From NCBI GenBank assembly GCA_003389385.1, contig QQVM01000004.1:248001-312000 (forward strand): a DNA stretch of 64,000 nt, in the 5' to 3' direction. Position numbers and translations under genes: made by a program. This document shows positions 1 to 9,507 of the stretch, one piece after another (positions within the stretch are counted from its first letter, which is position 1; the number at the start of each line of letters is the position of its first letter). The notes under the pieces are model-generated. The model saw only the letters and a list, made by a program, of their open reading frames with translations. It was not told where the DNA came from and did no database searches. This stretch comes from Bacteroidota bacterium (lineage in GTDB: Bacteria > Bacteroidota > Bacteroidia > AKYH767-A > 2013-40CM-41-45).

Positions 1-147
1 TGATCTGGTTTTGTTTGTTTCAGAACATATTAACTGATTGTGGTGATAATCATTGAGGGCGTTTTATCTTACCATCAAAAATCCTTACCTTCACTTGTTG
101 GATTTCATCACAGATGAATCAGACAATGTTCAAATACAAAAACTAAA

Positions 148-348
148 ATGCAAACAGGTATTATTTTAGCCATGCTCGGTACTACTGAAATCATCATAAT
201 TGCCGTTTTAATTTTACTGCTTTTCGGAGGCTCAAAGATTCCCAAACTGATGAAAGGCCTTGGGCAAGGAATGAATGAATTCAAGAAGGGCATGAAGGAA
301 GGCGCATCTGAAGATCACTCAGATGCGGATTCAGAAAAGAAAAAGTAA
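148..348 (+). CDS. tatA: Sec-independent protein translocase subunit TatA/TatE
   Basis: 66 aa; N-terminal hydrophobic helix followed by [26 protein letters not shown] amphipathic helix, typical of TatA. Confidence 0.9.
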   Translation: MQTGIILAMLGTTEIIIIAVLILLLFGGSKIPKLMKGLGQGMNEFKKGMKEGASEDHSDADSEKKK

Positions 349-504
349 ACCCCTCCTTTTCCAGCCATCTTAGCACAGTTTTCCTGTATTTTTTTTGATT
401 GATTTTAGCCATTTGATAATGGCTGAACTTTAAGCTATTCTTAAGATTTTCTGCGCCGTATTTTTAAAAATTTATTCTAATTTGCCGGGCTCAAATTATT
501 AAAA

Positions 505-3500
505 ATGAAAAAAGCATTACTAATCTTATCTGCATTCATTATCGGAATAAGCTCTTACGCTCAGAGAAAAGGCGCTGTGGAAAGCAAGCCTTCATCCGGC
601 CTGGAATCTTCAGTGTTTGATGGCTTGTCTTTCAGGTTTTTAGGTCCTGCAATCAATTCCGGACGAGTAGTTGACTTTGCTGTCAATCCCGCATCACCAA
701 AGGAGTATTTTGTGGCTGTCGCTTCCGGAGGCGTTTGGAAAACCAATAATGCAGGAATAACATACGAGCCGGTTTTTGACCAGCAGGGCTCGTATTCAAT
801 TGGGTGTGTAACCATGGATCCATCCAATTCGAACATTGTTTGGGTCGGTACCGGAGAAAACAACAACCAAAGAAGTGTCGCATACGGTGACGGTGTTTAC
901 AAGTCTGAAGATGGGGGTAAGTCATGGAAAAACATGGGACTTAAAAAATCTGAACACATAGGTATGATTAAAGTACATCCATCAAATTCTGAAATTGTGT
1001 ATGTAGCTGCATATGGCCCGCTTTGGAGCTCAGGAGGTGACAGGGGTATATACAAAACTACAGACGGAGGCAAGACATGGAAGGCAATACTTACAGTGAG
1101 CGAATACACAGGCTTCAATGAAATTCACCTGGATCCACGTAACTCCGATGTATTATATGCCACAGCTCATCAGAGAATGAGGCATGTATTTACATACATC
1201 AGTGGAGGACCTGAATCGGCTGTATATAAAAGTATCGATGGCGGTAATACATGGAACAAGATTCACAACGGATTGCCTACTGTTGATTTGGGCCGAATCG
1301 GTTTGGCCATATCACCAGTTAACCCTGATTACATTTATGCAATTGTAGAGGCCGCAGATAAGAAAGGCGGGGTTTTCCGTTCAACAGATCGCGGAGCAAG
1401 CTGGCAGAAGCGAGGTGATTTTACCACAACCGGAAATTATTATCAGGAAATTTTTTGCGATCCGGTAGATATAGAAAAAGTTTACTGCATGGATTTTTGG
1501 GTGATGGTTTCAAAAGATGGAGGAAAATCATTTGACAAAATAGGAGAGATGTACAAGCATGTGGATAATCATGCCATATGGATCGATCCAACAGATACAA
1601 GGCATTTACTGGTAGGTTGTGACGGTGGTATCTATGAAACCTTTGATAATGGTGCTAATTGGGAATACAAGGCCAACCTCCCGGTCACGCAGTTTTATAA
1701 AGTTTCTGTAGATGATGCCAGTCCGTTTTACCGTGTTTACGGAGGTACTCAGGACAATAACAGCATGTCAGGTCCGTCGAGAACTACCAGTGGTAACGGC
1801 ATTTCTAATTACGACTGGTATTTTACTCTGGAAGGTGACGGATTCGAATCAGCAAATGATCCGAAAGATCCGAACATCGCCTATGTACAGGCGCAGTATG
1901 GAGTGCTGGCACGATACGATAAGAAGAGTATGGAGGTAGTATACATTAAACCGGTGGAAGATGAAGGTGAGCCTGGGCTTCGTTGGAACTGGGATTCTCC
2001 TTTGATAATATCAAACCATCTTCATACACGCATTTACTTCGGTGCGAATAAGCTATTCAGAAGCGATGACAGGGGTGATACATGGACAGCAATCAGCGGT
2101 GATTTAAGCAGGCAAATAGACAGGAACAAATTACCTGTAATGGGCAGGGTTTGGGGAATGGATGCAGTGGCTAAAAATACATCGACAGATATCTATGGCA
2201 ACCTGGTTAGTATCGCTGAATCATATTTTGATGAAAATACTTTGATGGTAGGAACTGATGACGGACTAATACATGTGACAAATGACGGTGGAAAAAACTG
2301 GCAGCGTTTAAGCAGTATCCCCGGAGTACCAGACCGAACTTATGTGAATCAGATCATAGCATCACAGCATGACAAGAATACATTTTATGCTTGTTTTAAT
2401 CATCACCGCTACGGAGACTTCAGACCATACCTGTACAAGACCAGAGACGGTGGCAAAACATGGAGTGCAATTCACAGTAATTTGCCTGACAGGGGCAGCG
2501 TTTACAGCATTGCCGAAGATCATGTAAAGTCTGATCTTTTGTTCGCAGGAACCGAATTTGGTGTGTTTTGTTCTGTAGATGGCGGACAATCATGGAATCA
2601 ATTGAAAAGCGGGCTTCCTGTGATTTCAGTTCGGGATCTAGCTATTCAGAAAAGGGAGAGTGACCTTGTGTTGGGCACATTCGGACGTGGTATTTACATC
2701 CTTGATGACTATTCTCCATTGCGTCATATCACACGAGATGAACTGAATAAAGAGGCGGTTGTTTTTCCAGTGAAAGACAGCTGGATGTTTGTAGAAGGTA
2801 GACCATGGGGTGCTCCACTGAAAGGATTCTTTGGGGAAAGTTTCTTTTCTGTTCCCAATCCTCCTGTGGGTGCAACTTTCACTTATCATCTTAAAAACGA
2901 TCTCAAAACAATTAAGGAGATTAGAAAAGAGAAGGAAGCAGAATTAGTGAAGAAGGGACTGCCAGTATACTATCCAAGTCCTGACTCCATTCGCATGGAG
3001 GACAGACAGCCGGCTCCTTTTCTCATCTTCACAATAAAAGATGATCAGGGAAGAGTAGTGAGAAACATAAAAGCGGATGCTAAGAAAGGGCTTAAGAGAA
3101 TTACATGGGATTTCAGATATGCAGCTCCGGGTGCAGTGACTTTTTATGTACCCGATCCTACTAACCCTTATGATTCACCGGAGAATGGCCATCTCGCTAT
3201 GCCTGGCACTTATACTGTTACCCTCTCCAAATTTGAAAACGGAAAAATCACAGAACTAACGGGTCCAAGGAATTTCGTCATCAAAAGTCTCAATGCTGCC
3301 ACGCTGGCCGCAACTGATAAAAAAGCACTCGATGATTTCAGCAGGAAAATAGCTGAACTGAGAAGATCAGCTGCCGGAGCTGACCAGTACATCTCAGAAT
3401 TGAAAAACAAGATCAAACACGTAAAGGTTGCATTAATTGATGTGCCTTCACTTTTACCAGAAGTAGCAAGTAAGCTTTACAATATAGAGCAGAAACTTCA

Positions 3501-3783
3501 TGAAACAGAAGTGATCATGAACGGCGATGCCAGTATGGCCAGGCGTGAATTCGAAACGGCCCCATCAATTAATTCGAGAATAGGAATCATGGAGTATACT
3601 GTGTGGAACAGCACTCAGGCTCCGTCCAATACATTCAGGAAATCACATGAAATTGCTTCACGGCAATTTGAAAAAGTGCTTAAAGATTTAAAACAAGTGC
3701 ATCAGGACTTCAGAGAAATTGAAAAGACTCTGGAACAGCACAAAGCACCTTATACGCCAGGCAGATTGCCATGGGTTGATTAA
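505..3783 (+). CDS. Secreted VPS10/sortilin-like beta-propeller protein (BNR/Asp-box repeats)
   Basis: 1092 aa, signal peptide (MKKALLILSAFIIGISSYAQ), many Asp-box motifs (DGGKSW, DGGKTW, DGGNTW, DRGASW, DNGANW, DRGDTW, DGGKNW, DGGQSW). Confidence 0.88.
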   Translation: MKKALLILSAFIIGISSYAQRKGAVESKPSSGLESSVFDGLSFRFLGPAINSGRVVDFAVNPASPKEYFVAVASGGVWKTNNAGITYEPVFDQQGSYSIGCVTMDPSNSNIVWVGTGENNNQRSVAYGDGVYKSEDGGKSWKNMGLKKSEHIGMIKVHPSNSEIVYVAAYGPLWSSGGDRGIYKTTDGGKTWKAILTVSEYTGFNEIHLDPRNSDVLYATAHQRMRHVFTYISGGPESAVYKSIDGGNTWNKIHNGLPTVDLGRIGLAISPVNPDYIYAIVEAADKKGGVFRSTDRGASWQKRGDFTTTGNYYQEIFCDPVDIEKVYCMDFWVMVSKDGGKSFDKIGEMYKHVDNHAIWIDPTDTRHLLVGCDGGIYETFDNGANWEYKANLPVTQFYKVSVDDASPFYRVYGGTQDNNSMSGPSRTTSGNGISNYDWYFTLEGDGFESANDPKDPNIAYVQAQYGVLARYDKKSMEVVYIKPVEDEGEPGLRWNWDSPLIISNHLHTRIYFGANKLFRSDDRGDTWTAISGDLSRQIDRNKLPVMGRVWGMDAVAKNTSTDIYGNLVSIAESYFDENTLMVGTDDGLIHVTNDGGKNWQRLSSIPGVPDRTYVNQIIASQHDKNTFYACFNHHRYGDFRPYLYKTRDGGKTWSAIHSNLPDRGSVYSIAEDHVKSDLLFAGTEFGVFCSVDGGQSWNQLKSGLPVISVRDLAIQKRESDLVLGTFGRGIYILDDYSPLRHITRDELNKEAVVFPVKDSWMFVEGRPWGAPLKGFFGESFFSVPNPPVGATFTYHLKNDLKTIKEIRKEKEAELVKKGLPVYYPSPDSIRMEDRQPAPFLIFTIKDDQGRVVRNIKADAKKGLKRITWDFRYAAPGAVTFYVPDPTNPYDSPENGHLAMPGTYTVTLSKFENGKITELTGPRNFVIKSLNAATLAATDKKALDDFSRKIAELRRSAAGADQYISELKNKIKHVKVALIDVPSLLPEVASKLYNIEQKLHETEVIMNGDASMARREFETAPSINSRIGIMEYTVWNSTQAPSNTFRKSHEIASRQFEKVLKDLKQVHQDFREIEKTLEQHKAPYTPGRLPWVD

Positions 3784-3892
3784 ATTCAAACCATTTCATG
3801 CTGAATATCCAAGAATATTTGCTGTTTGTCAAAACATGCATTGCCGGAATAAAAAATTATGCTATCTTCATTGAGCTTAATCTGTATGCTCA

Positions 3893-4897
3893 ATGAAGCG
3901 CATCTACCTCTCATTCTTATTACTTCTGCCATTTGCTGTACATTCTCAAAGATTGGCCGATGTTGCAGTATCATACGGAGTGACTAATTACATCGGTGAT
4001 CTCGGGAATGAAAAAAACTTTCCTATAAGTTCAGCCAGTTCCGGTGCCGCAGTTACTTTACGAAACTTTATTGGCAATAACGGGAAGTCTGCTTATACAC
4101 ACAGACCTTTCGATCTTCAATTGAGGTTTAGCTGGCATCGTTTGCAATACGATGAAGTTGAGTCTGTAGGAGGCAAATCCGGATCTGAACTGAGAAATTA
4201 TCTTCGCGGCATAGGATTCAGGAATGATTTGTTCGGAGCGGAAAGCGGACTGACCTACAATTTTATTATTGGCAACCAAGGTCCCCTGAGCAAACCTAAA
4301 TTCGGTGGTTTCGTGATGGCAGGTGTGGGTGCATTTTACGGTAAGCCAAAGGCTGATCTGTTCTTAGGAGATGCTGTCATTGATAATCGTTATTATTTCT
4401 GGAATGACGGAAGCATAAGGGATTTACCGGAAAATTCAAGAATTGAAGGAAATGTCTTGGAGAAAGATGGAATCTTTGAAACCGACCTGAGACAATGGCG
4501 CACCGAAGGGCAGGGGGCTGGCTCGGAATTCAGCCAGACCAGTCCGTACAACAATCTCAATATAGGAATTCCTATGGGAGTCGGTCTTCGCTATTTCTAC
4601 AACAAGTTCCTCACTCTTTCTGTAGAGTTCAACTATTATTATTTCTTTACTGATTATCTTGATGATGTAAGCGGTCGCTATGCGACTTATGAAGAATTGT
4701 TAAGCTCGTTTCCCGATCAGCTCAGGTTTGAATTGGCAAAATATATTTCCGATCCAACCGGAAGAGGCACCAATGGTTTCATTGGTCTTGCAACAAGTCC
4801 AAGAGGTAATCCCTCATTAAAAGACGCGTTTACTTTCTTCAGCATAGAAGCATCCTACAAGATCAAGTGGAAGAAAAAAGGAATCTATGGACAGTAG
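3893..4897 (+). CDS. DUF6089-like outer-membrane beta-barrel protein
   Basis: 334 aa with signal peptide; shares YGVTNYIGDLG, RTEGQG and TDYLDDVSG motifs with the two paralogs at 18.5-20.3 kb. Confidence 0.75.
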   Translation: MKRIYLSFLLLLPFAVHSQRLADVAVSYGVTNYIGDLGNEKNFPISSASSGAAVTLRNFIGNNGKSAYTHRPFDLQLRFSWHRLQYDEVESVGGKSGSELRNYLRGIGFRNDLFGAESGLTYNFIIGNQGPLSKPKFGGFVMAGVGAFYGKPKADLFLGDAVIDNRYYFWNDGSIRDLPENSRIEGNVLEKDGIFETDLRQWRTEGQGAGSEFSQTSPYNNLNIGIPMGVGLRYFYNKFLTLSVEFNYYYFFTDYLDDVSGRYATYEELLSSFPDQLRFELAKYISDPTGRGTNGFIGLATSPRGNPSLKDAFTFFSIEASYKIKWKKKGIYGQ

Positions 4898-4930
4898 TCT
4901 TCTTAACATGAAATAATGACTGTTTATAGT

Positions 4931-4962
4931 AGCGGCTGTTCTTATTGAACAGCCGCTTTTTT
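4931..4962 (+). terminator. Rho-independent terminator downstream of the 3893..4897 gene
   Basis: AGCGGCTGTTC-TTATT-GAACAGCCGCT, 11-bp perfect stem, followed by TTTTTT. Confidence 0.88.
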
Positions 4963-5016
4963 ATAAAGACAAATATATTTTACGAAGTTCAGCCAAGATT
5001 CAGCTGTTGTATTCTC

Positions 5017-6045
5017 CTACTTGATTTTGTTGATCTGCTCAAGTGTTTTCATCAGCTCATCAAGTTTTGGGCTCAGGATGATTTCAGTTCTTCGGTTCTT
5101 TCTGCGTGCATCGGCTGTATTGGCAGGATCTACTGGCATAAATTGTCCGCGCCCTGTAGCAGTTAGTCGGGTGGGATCAATGGATCCGGAATTCAGGATG
5201 ATTTTCACCACGGATGTAGCCCTGAGTACACTTAGCTCCCAGTTGTCCTTTGCACCGCTGGAAAGTGTGCCTGAGATAGGCACATTATCTGTATGACCTT
5301 CTACAAGAATATTAATCTCTTTGTTTTTTTCGAGAACCCGTCCAAGTTCTCTCAGGGCCTCTTCCCCTTTCTTTTCAATCACTGTGCTGCCGGAAGCGAA
5401 AAGCAGTCTTTCTTCCATTGAAACATATACTCTTCCATCTTTCACGTTTACGCTCAAACCATTCCCCTGGAATCCCAACAGAGCATCGCTTACTACTTTT
5501 CTGAGTGCATTTACAGTAGAGTCCCCTTTGTTCAGGATATCCTGGAGTTCTTTCACCTTCTGTTCTTTTTCTTTGAGACTTGACTGAAGTTCGTTGACTC
5601 TGCTTTCACGATCATGTAGGGCAAGAGAATCCTTTTTGATTTTGTCTTCCTTGGCCTGAAGTTCCTCTCTGATCTGGCTCAATTGGGAAATCAGGCGTCG
5701 AGTTTCTTCAGTGTTTCCCGCCAGCAACTTTTCATTATTTGCCAGCAGCTTATCGTATGATTTTGTAAGTTCTCCGTAGAGATCATTCAGCCTGCGGTAT
5801 GAGCGCCCTTGTTCTGAAGTGTCACGTGAAAGTTCAGTCACATTTTTTCTCAACTCTTCCACTTGAGATGCCAATTCAGTATTTCGGATATTGAGCTGTT
5901 CATTGTCTGACCTGAGGAGTTTGTTTTGTTCCTGGCATGACTTCTCTTTCTTCTGTAGGTCTTCAAATTGCCGAGCAGGCACACAGGCGTTCAACAGTAG
6001 AATTGACAATAAAATGGCAGAAATTGACAGTTTTTGTATTGACAT
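5017..6045 (-). CDS. OmpA-family peptidoglycan-associated lipoprotein with long coiled coil
   Basis: Lipobox LNAC after signal peptide (MSIQKLSISAILLSILLLNAC), heptad coiled coil, C-terminal OmpA domain (ILVEGHTDNVPISG...ELSVLRATSVV...GRGQFMPV...RRKNRRTEIILSP). Start moved 3 codons in from the ORF track. Confidence 0.88.
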   Translation of the reverse strand: MSIQKLSISAILLSILLLNACVPARQFEDLQKKEKSCQEQNKLLRSDNEQLNIRNTELASQVEELRKNVTELSRDTSEQGRSYRRLNDLYGELTKSYDKLLANNEKLLAGNTEETRRLISQLSQIREELQAKEDKIKKDSLALHDRESRVNELQSSLKEKEQKVKELQDILNKGDSTVNALRKVVSDALLGFQGNGLSVNVKDGRVYVSMEERLLFASGSTVIEKKGEEALRELGRVLEKNKEINILVEGHTDNVPISGTLSSGAKDNWELSVLRATSVVKIILNSGSIDPTRLTATGRGQFMPVDPANTADARRKNRRTEIILSPKLDELMKTLEQINKIK

Positions 6046-6212
6046 CAGGAACATAATCTTTTATATTTAGGTTGTTTAATTTGGGATCAGGCCTTAAAAT
6101 TAATGTATCCAAGGCTTTCTGAGCCCGGATTATTTTTCTGTTTTCAACAGATGAAAGGAAACAAACAAACTCAGGATGCGTTTTATGTGTAAGCTGTAAA
6201 TTCCTGTAACTT

Positions 6213-6929
6213 ATGACAACACTGAATAAGAACTGGATCACAGAGAATCACATCGATTTTGAATACAAAAAGTATGTGCTTCTTGCCTATCTGCAGAAAG
6301 TAAGTGAAAACTTCACTGATCATCGCCTTTACCCGTATTTATCCGATTTGGTCGGACATTACAGAAGCCTGAAGGCTTTAAGGGAGGGAAAGCATAATTT
6401 GTTCAGCCAGTTTCCAGAAACCATGGTACGAACTGACATGGAAAAGTTTCATGTCATCTATGAAAAACTGATACAGGATGATGGTCTGATGCAGGAATTG
6501 GAAAACATTCTTGAATTTTCGATCCCTCAAATGGAAATATATCTCAATGAAGGAAAGAAAATCTATGATTTTCTTGAAGACAAGTTGAAAATATTTCCGG
6601 TAGGACTTATTCCTCTGAACAAAGAAGAAGGATACATGCTTCTTCGAACAGGCAATTCTACGGACACCCTGGTGTACAATTATGCCATCACCATTTTTGA
6701 AAATCCTACAGAGAAATACAGGGCTATACACGTGAGTTACATTGCGTCTTATGAAAAGAGCATTTGCGTAACTTATGAAGCGATAAAATCTGATTTGATT
6801 CAGTATAACAAAATCCTTCCTAATCCGGCTACATACGTGATTGAATCAGATTTGGACATCCCATTTGACGAAACTTTTCTTCCCATGGCAAAACGAAGTC
6901 TTGTGAAGTGGATTGCCGGCACAGCATGA
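6213..6929 (+). CDS. Conserved hypothetical protein
   Basis: 238 aa ORF, no overlap with neighbours, plausible composition; no recognised domain. Confidence 0.75.
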   Translation: MTTLNKNWITENHIDFEYKKYVLLAYLQKVSENFTDHRLYPYLSDLVGHYRSLKALREGKHNLFSQFPETMVRTDMEKFHVIYEKLIQDDGLMQELENILEFSIPQMEIYLNEGKKIYDFLEDKLKIFPVGLIPLNKEEGYMLLRTGNSTDTLVYNYAITIFENPTEKYRAIHVSYIASYEKSICVTYEAIKSDLIQYNKILPNPATYVIESDLDIPFDETFLPMAKRSLVKWIAGTA

Positions 6930-6949
6930 GAAAATCAATTGAATGAATT

Positions 6950-8095
6950 TTAAAAGTCTTTCTCATCCCGGTTCGCCAGCCAAAGTGAAAGTGCAAACAG
7001 TGTCTTGATGAATTGATAAGCTGCCCAGTTTCTGAACCGTGACCAGAGAGTATTTCTCAGCTTCATCTCTTCCAGAGTAACTTCCCGGCAATTCTTTCTA
7101 ATGATTTCATTGAGTTTATCTGTCATAATTCTGGCAAAAGCTTCATCATTCACCTCCAGGTTGAGTTCAATGTTGCTGAACGTGCTTAGATTATTGAGGT
7201 CATAAGAGCCAAGGGTTACAAAGTTATTGTCTACCACCAGCACTTTCCCATGTACATTTGAAGGGATGTATTCAAAAATCCTGATATTGTTTTTAAGCAT
7301 CCATTTGTACAGATACCTTCTGGCATGGATCAGCAACCTGACATCAGAATTTTCAGAAACGATCACTGAAATTCTTACCCCTCTTTCGACGGCATTTTTT
7401 ATCACTCGTCTCATCACACCTCCCGGTAAAAAGTAACCGCCGACGATCAGAACCGATTCTCTGCTGTTTTTAATGGCATTTTTGTATGACAGGGCAATCT
7501 CATTTTTCCCTCTCAAATAATCGTTTTCTCGAATGCTGATACTGCTTATTTCTCTGGCTGAAGCAGTTTCTTCCTGATTAATCGCTTCTTTAATCAGTTT
7601 CTTCAACCTTGGCAGCTTAGTCCTTCTTTTGCATATGGCCATGAGACTGTGAGCCACCGGCCCCCGGACTTTCAGTGCGAAATCAAGCCAGGCCGGACTC
7701 CCAGGCTGGGTCATGTAATTATTGCTGATGTTTACTCCTCCAACAATGGCTACCTCGCCATCGGCTACAAACACTTTTCTGTGCAATCTTCTTCCAATGT
7801 GGAGTCTGCCGCGTGAAAAAAGTTTGCCAAATCTTCTGATTTTTATTCCGGCCGCTCTCAACCGGAACTTATGATGAGTTTTAAAATTCTGTGATCCATA
7901 AGCATCAATCAGTACATTTATCTTAATATTCCTTCGGGATGCCTCAATCATTGCATCCATGATCCTGTTTCCCGTGTCATCAGGTTCAAGAATGTATGAC
8001 TGTATATAAACTTCTTCTCTCGCATTCCTGATCATTCGCTCAAGTGCGGGAATTATTTCATCTCCGGTAAGAAGCTCTACAGTATTTTTATTCAT
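6950..8095 (-). CDS. Phospholipase D-family protein / cardiolipin synthase-like
   Basis: Two HKD motifs: LHRKVFVADGEVAIVGG and VHGKVLVVDNNFVTLGS. Confidence 0.9.
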   Translation of the reverse strand: MNKNTVELLTGDEIIPALERMIRNAREEVYIQSYILEPDDTGNRIMDAMIEASRRNIKINVLIDAYGSQNFKTHHKFRLRAAGIKIRRFGKLFSRGRLHIGRRLHRKVFVADGEVAIVGGVNISNNYMTQPGSPAWLDFALKVRGPVAHSLMAICKRRTKLPRLKKLIKEAINQEETASAREISSISIRENDYLRGKNEIALSYKNAIKNSRESVLIVGGYFLPGGVMRRVIKNAVERGVRISVIVSENSDVRLLIHARRYLYKWMLKNNIRIFEYIPSNVHGKVLVVDNNFVTLGSYDLNNLSTFSNIELNLEVNDEAFARIMTDKLNEIIRKNCREVTLEEMKLRNTLWSRFRNWAAYQFIKTLFALSLWLANRDEKDF

Positions 8096-8217
8096 AAGAT
8101 ACTTTCATTCTCGAGGTATCATACAGGTTGAATCAATCCTAAATGGAATCAGGATGCGTTTTTACCAAAGGAGTAAAATACATTTTTCTCCCGCATCCTG
8201 AAATACCCTTGCTTAAA

Positions 8218-8247
8218 TTTGCATACTTCAAAAAAATATTACCTTTG
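8218..8247 (+). promoter_or_regulatory. Bacteroidota-type promoter for the DUF1844 gene
   Basis: -33 TTTG (8218-8221), 18 bp spacer, -7 TACCTTTG (8240-8247); ATG at 8274. Confidence 0.6.
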
Positions 8248-8273
8248 TTTAGCTTAAGATATTCATTCATAAT

Positions 8274-8543
8274 ATGAATAATAATGATCAGCTATTTGTT
8301 CAGCTACTATACATTTTCCATTCATCTGGCATGGTCGCGCTGGGTAAGCTGAAGAATCCTGCCACCGACAAGATTGAAAGAAACCTGGAACAAGCAAAGC
8401 ATTCCATTGACATGCTTGAAATGCTAAAAGTTAAGTCGAAAGGCAACCTTTCAGATGACTTGTTGCGTATGATGGATACATTTTTGTCAGAACTCAAATT
8501 GAATTACGTGGACGAATTCAACAAAGACAAGATAAATACTTAA
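8274..8543 (+). CDS. DUF1844 domain-containing protein
   Basis: 89 aa; QLLYIFHSSGMVALGKLKNPATDKIERNLEQAKHSIDMLEMLKVKSKGNL is typical of DUF1844. Confidence 0.8.
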   Translation: MNNNDQLFVQLLYIFHSSGMVALGKLKNPATDKIERNLEQAKHSIDMLEMLKVKSKGNLSDDLLRMMDTFLSELKLNYVDEFNKDKINT

Positions 8544-8567
8544 AGGATTTTACAACCAAACCAGCCT

Positions 8568-9497
8568 ATGGATAACCAGGACAATAGTAAAAATGAGTAC
8601 CAGGAACAGGGCCCGAGGAAAGGGATTGTGATCATTGTGATCACGATTCTGCTGGGTACCAATGCTCTTTTACTATGGCAGTTTTTCGACAAGAAAAGCA
8701 GTCTGGACATGGCTAATCAGACCATCGTAACTACTACTGCGGAAAAAGATGCTCTTCAGGCCCAGCTTAACAAGGTTCGATCTGAGTTTGAAAAGGCCAA
8801 AACCGATAATCTGAGTTTACAGAATGAGCTTTCCGAGAAAGACGCTGAGATAAAAGCCAAACTCGCTGAGATTCAAAAACTGATCTCACTGGGTGGTCCG
8901 GCTCAGATCGCACGTGCAAAAGCTGAGCTTGCCAAGCTGAAAGAGATGAACCAGGTTTATCTGGCCCAGCTTGACAGTATCAATATTCTGAATGAGCAGC
9001 TTCGTGCTCAAAATTTGGATCTTGAATCAAATCTTAATAAAGAAAAATCCCGCAACGAGAATTTATCCGCGGAAAATAACCGCTTGTCTTCAAAGGTGGC
9101 TGCAGGCTCAGTGCTCAAAGCTGTTGAGATCCAAACTGAAGGGCTCAGGTACAAATCAACCGGCAAAGAGTTTGAAACCAACAGAGCGAAGCAGGTTCAG
9201 AAGATCAGAACAAAGTTTATTTTGACTGAAAACAATGTGATTGATCGCGGGCAACTTGATCTTTATTTTCGTGTGATGGGTCCAGACGGCGCGGTGATGT
9301 CTTCAACGAAAGAAACTTTCATGGCAGGCGGTCAACCTACAGTTTACACTGTAAAGCACACGGTTGAATATCAAAATACCGACACTCCTGTTGAAGTGAT
9401 GTGGGCAAAAGGGACCGAGTTTGTAAAAGGAAAGTATCAGGTAGAAATATATCACGGAGGAAAAGTGATTGGGAAGTCTTCGATAGAACTTAAGTAA
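8568..9497 (+). CDS. Membrane-anchored coiled-coil protein, hypothetical
   Basis: 309 aa; N-terminal TM (GIVIIVITILLGTNALLLWQF), long coiled coil, C-terminal beta-rich domain; 24 nt after the DUF1844 gene. Confidence 0.82.
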   Translation: MDNQDNSKNEYQEQGPRKGIVIIVITILLGTNALLLWQFFDKKSSLDMANQTIVTTTAEKDALQAQLNKVRSEFEKAKTDNLSLQNELSEKDAEIKAKLAEIQKLISLGGPAQIARAKAELAKLKEMNQVYLAQLDSINILNEQLRAQNLDLESNLNKEKSRNENLSAENNRLSSKVAAGSVLKAVEIQTEGLRYKSTGKEFETNRAKQVQKIRTKFILTENNVIDRGQLDLYFRVMGPDGAVMSSTKETFMAGGQPTVYTVKHTVEYQNTDTPVEVMWAKGTEFVKGKYQVEIYHGGKVIGKSSIELK

Positions 9498-9507
9498 GAT
9501 CTGTATT

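Noticed and set aside
404-436. AGCCAT/ATGGCT hairpin after tatA as terminator
   Set aside because: Short stem with no T-run immediately after it; too weak to call
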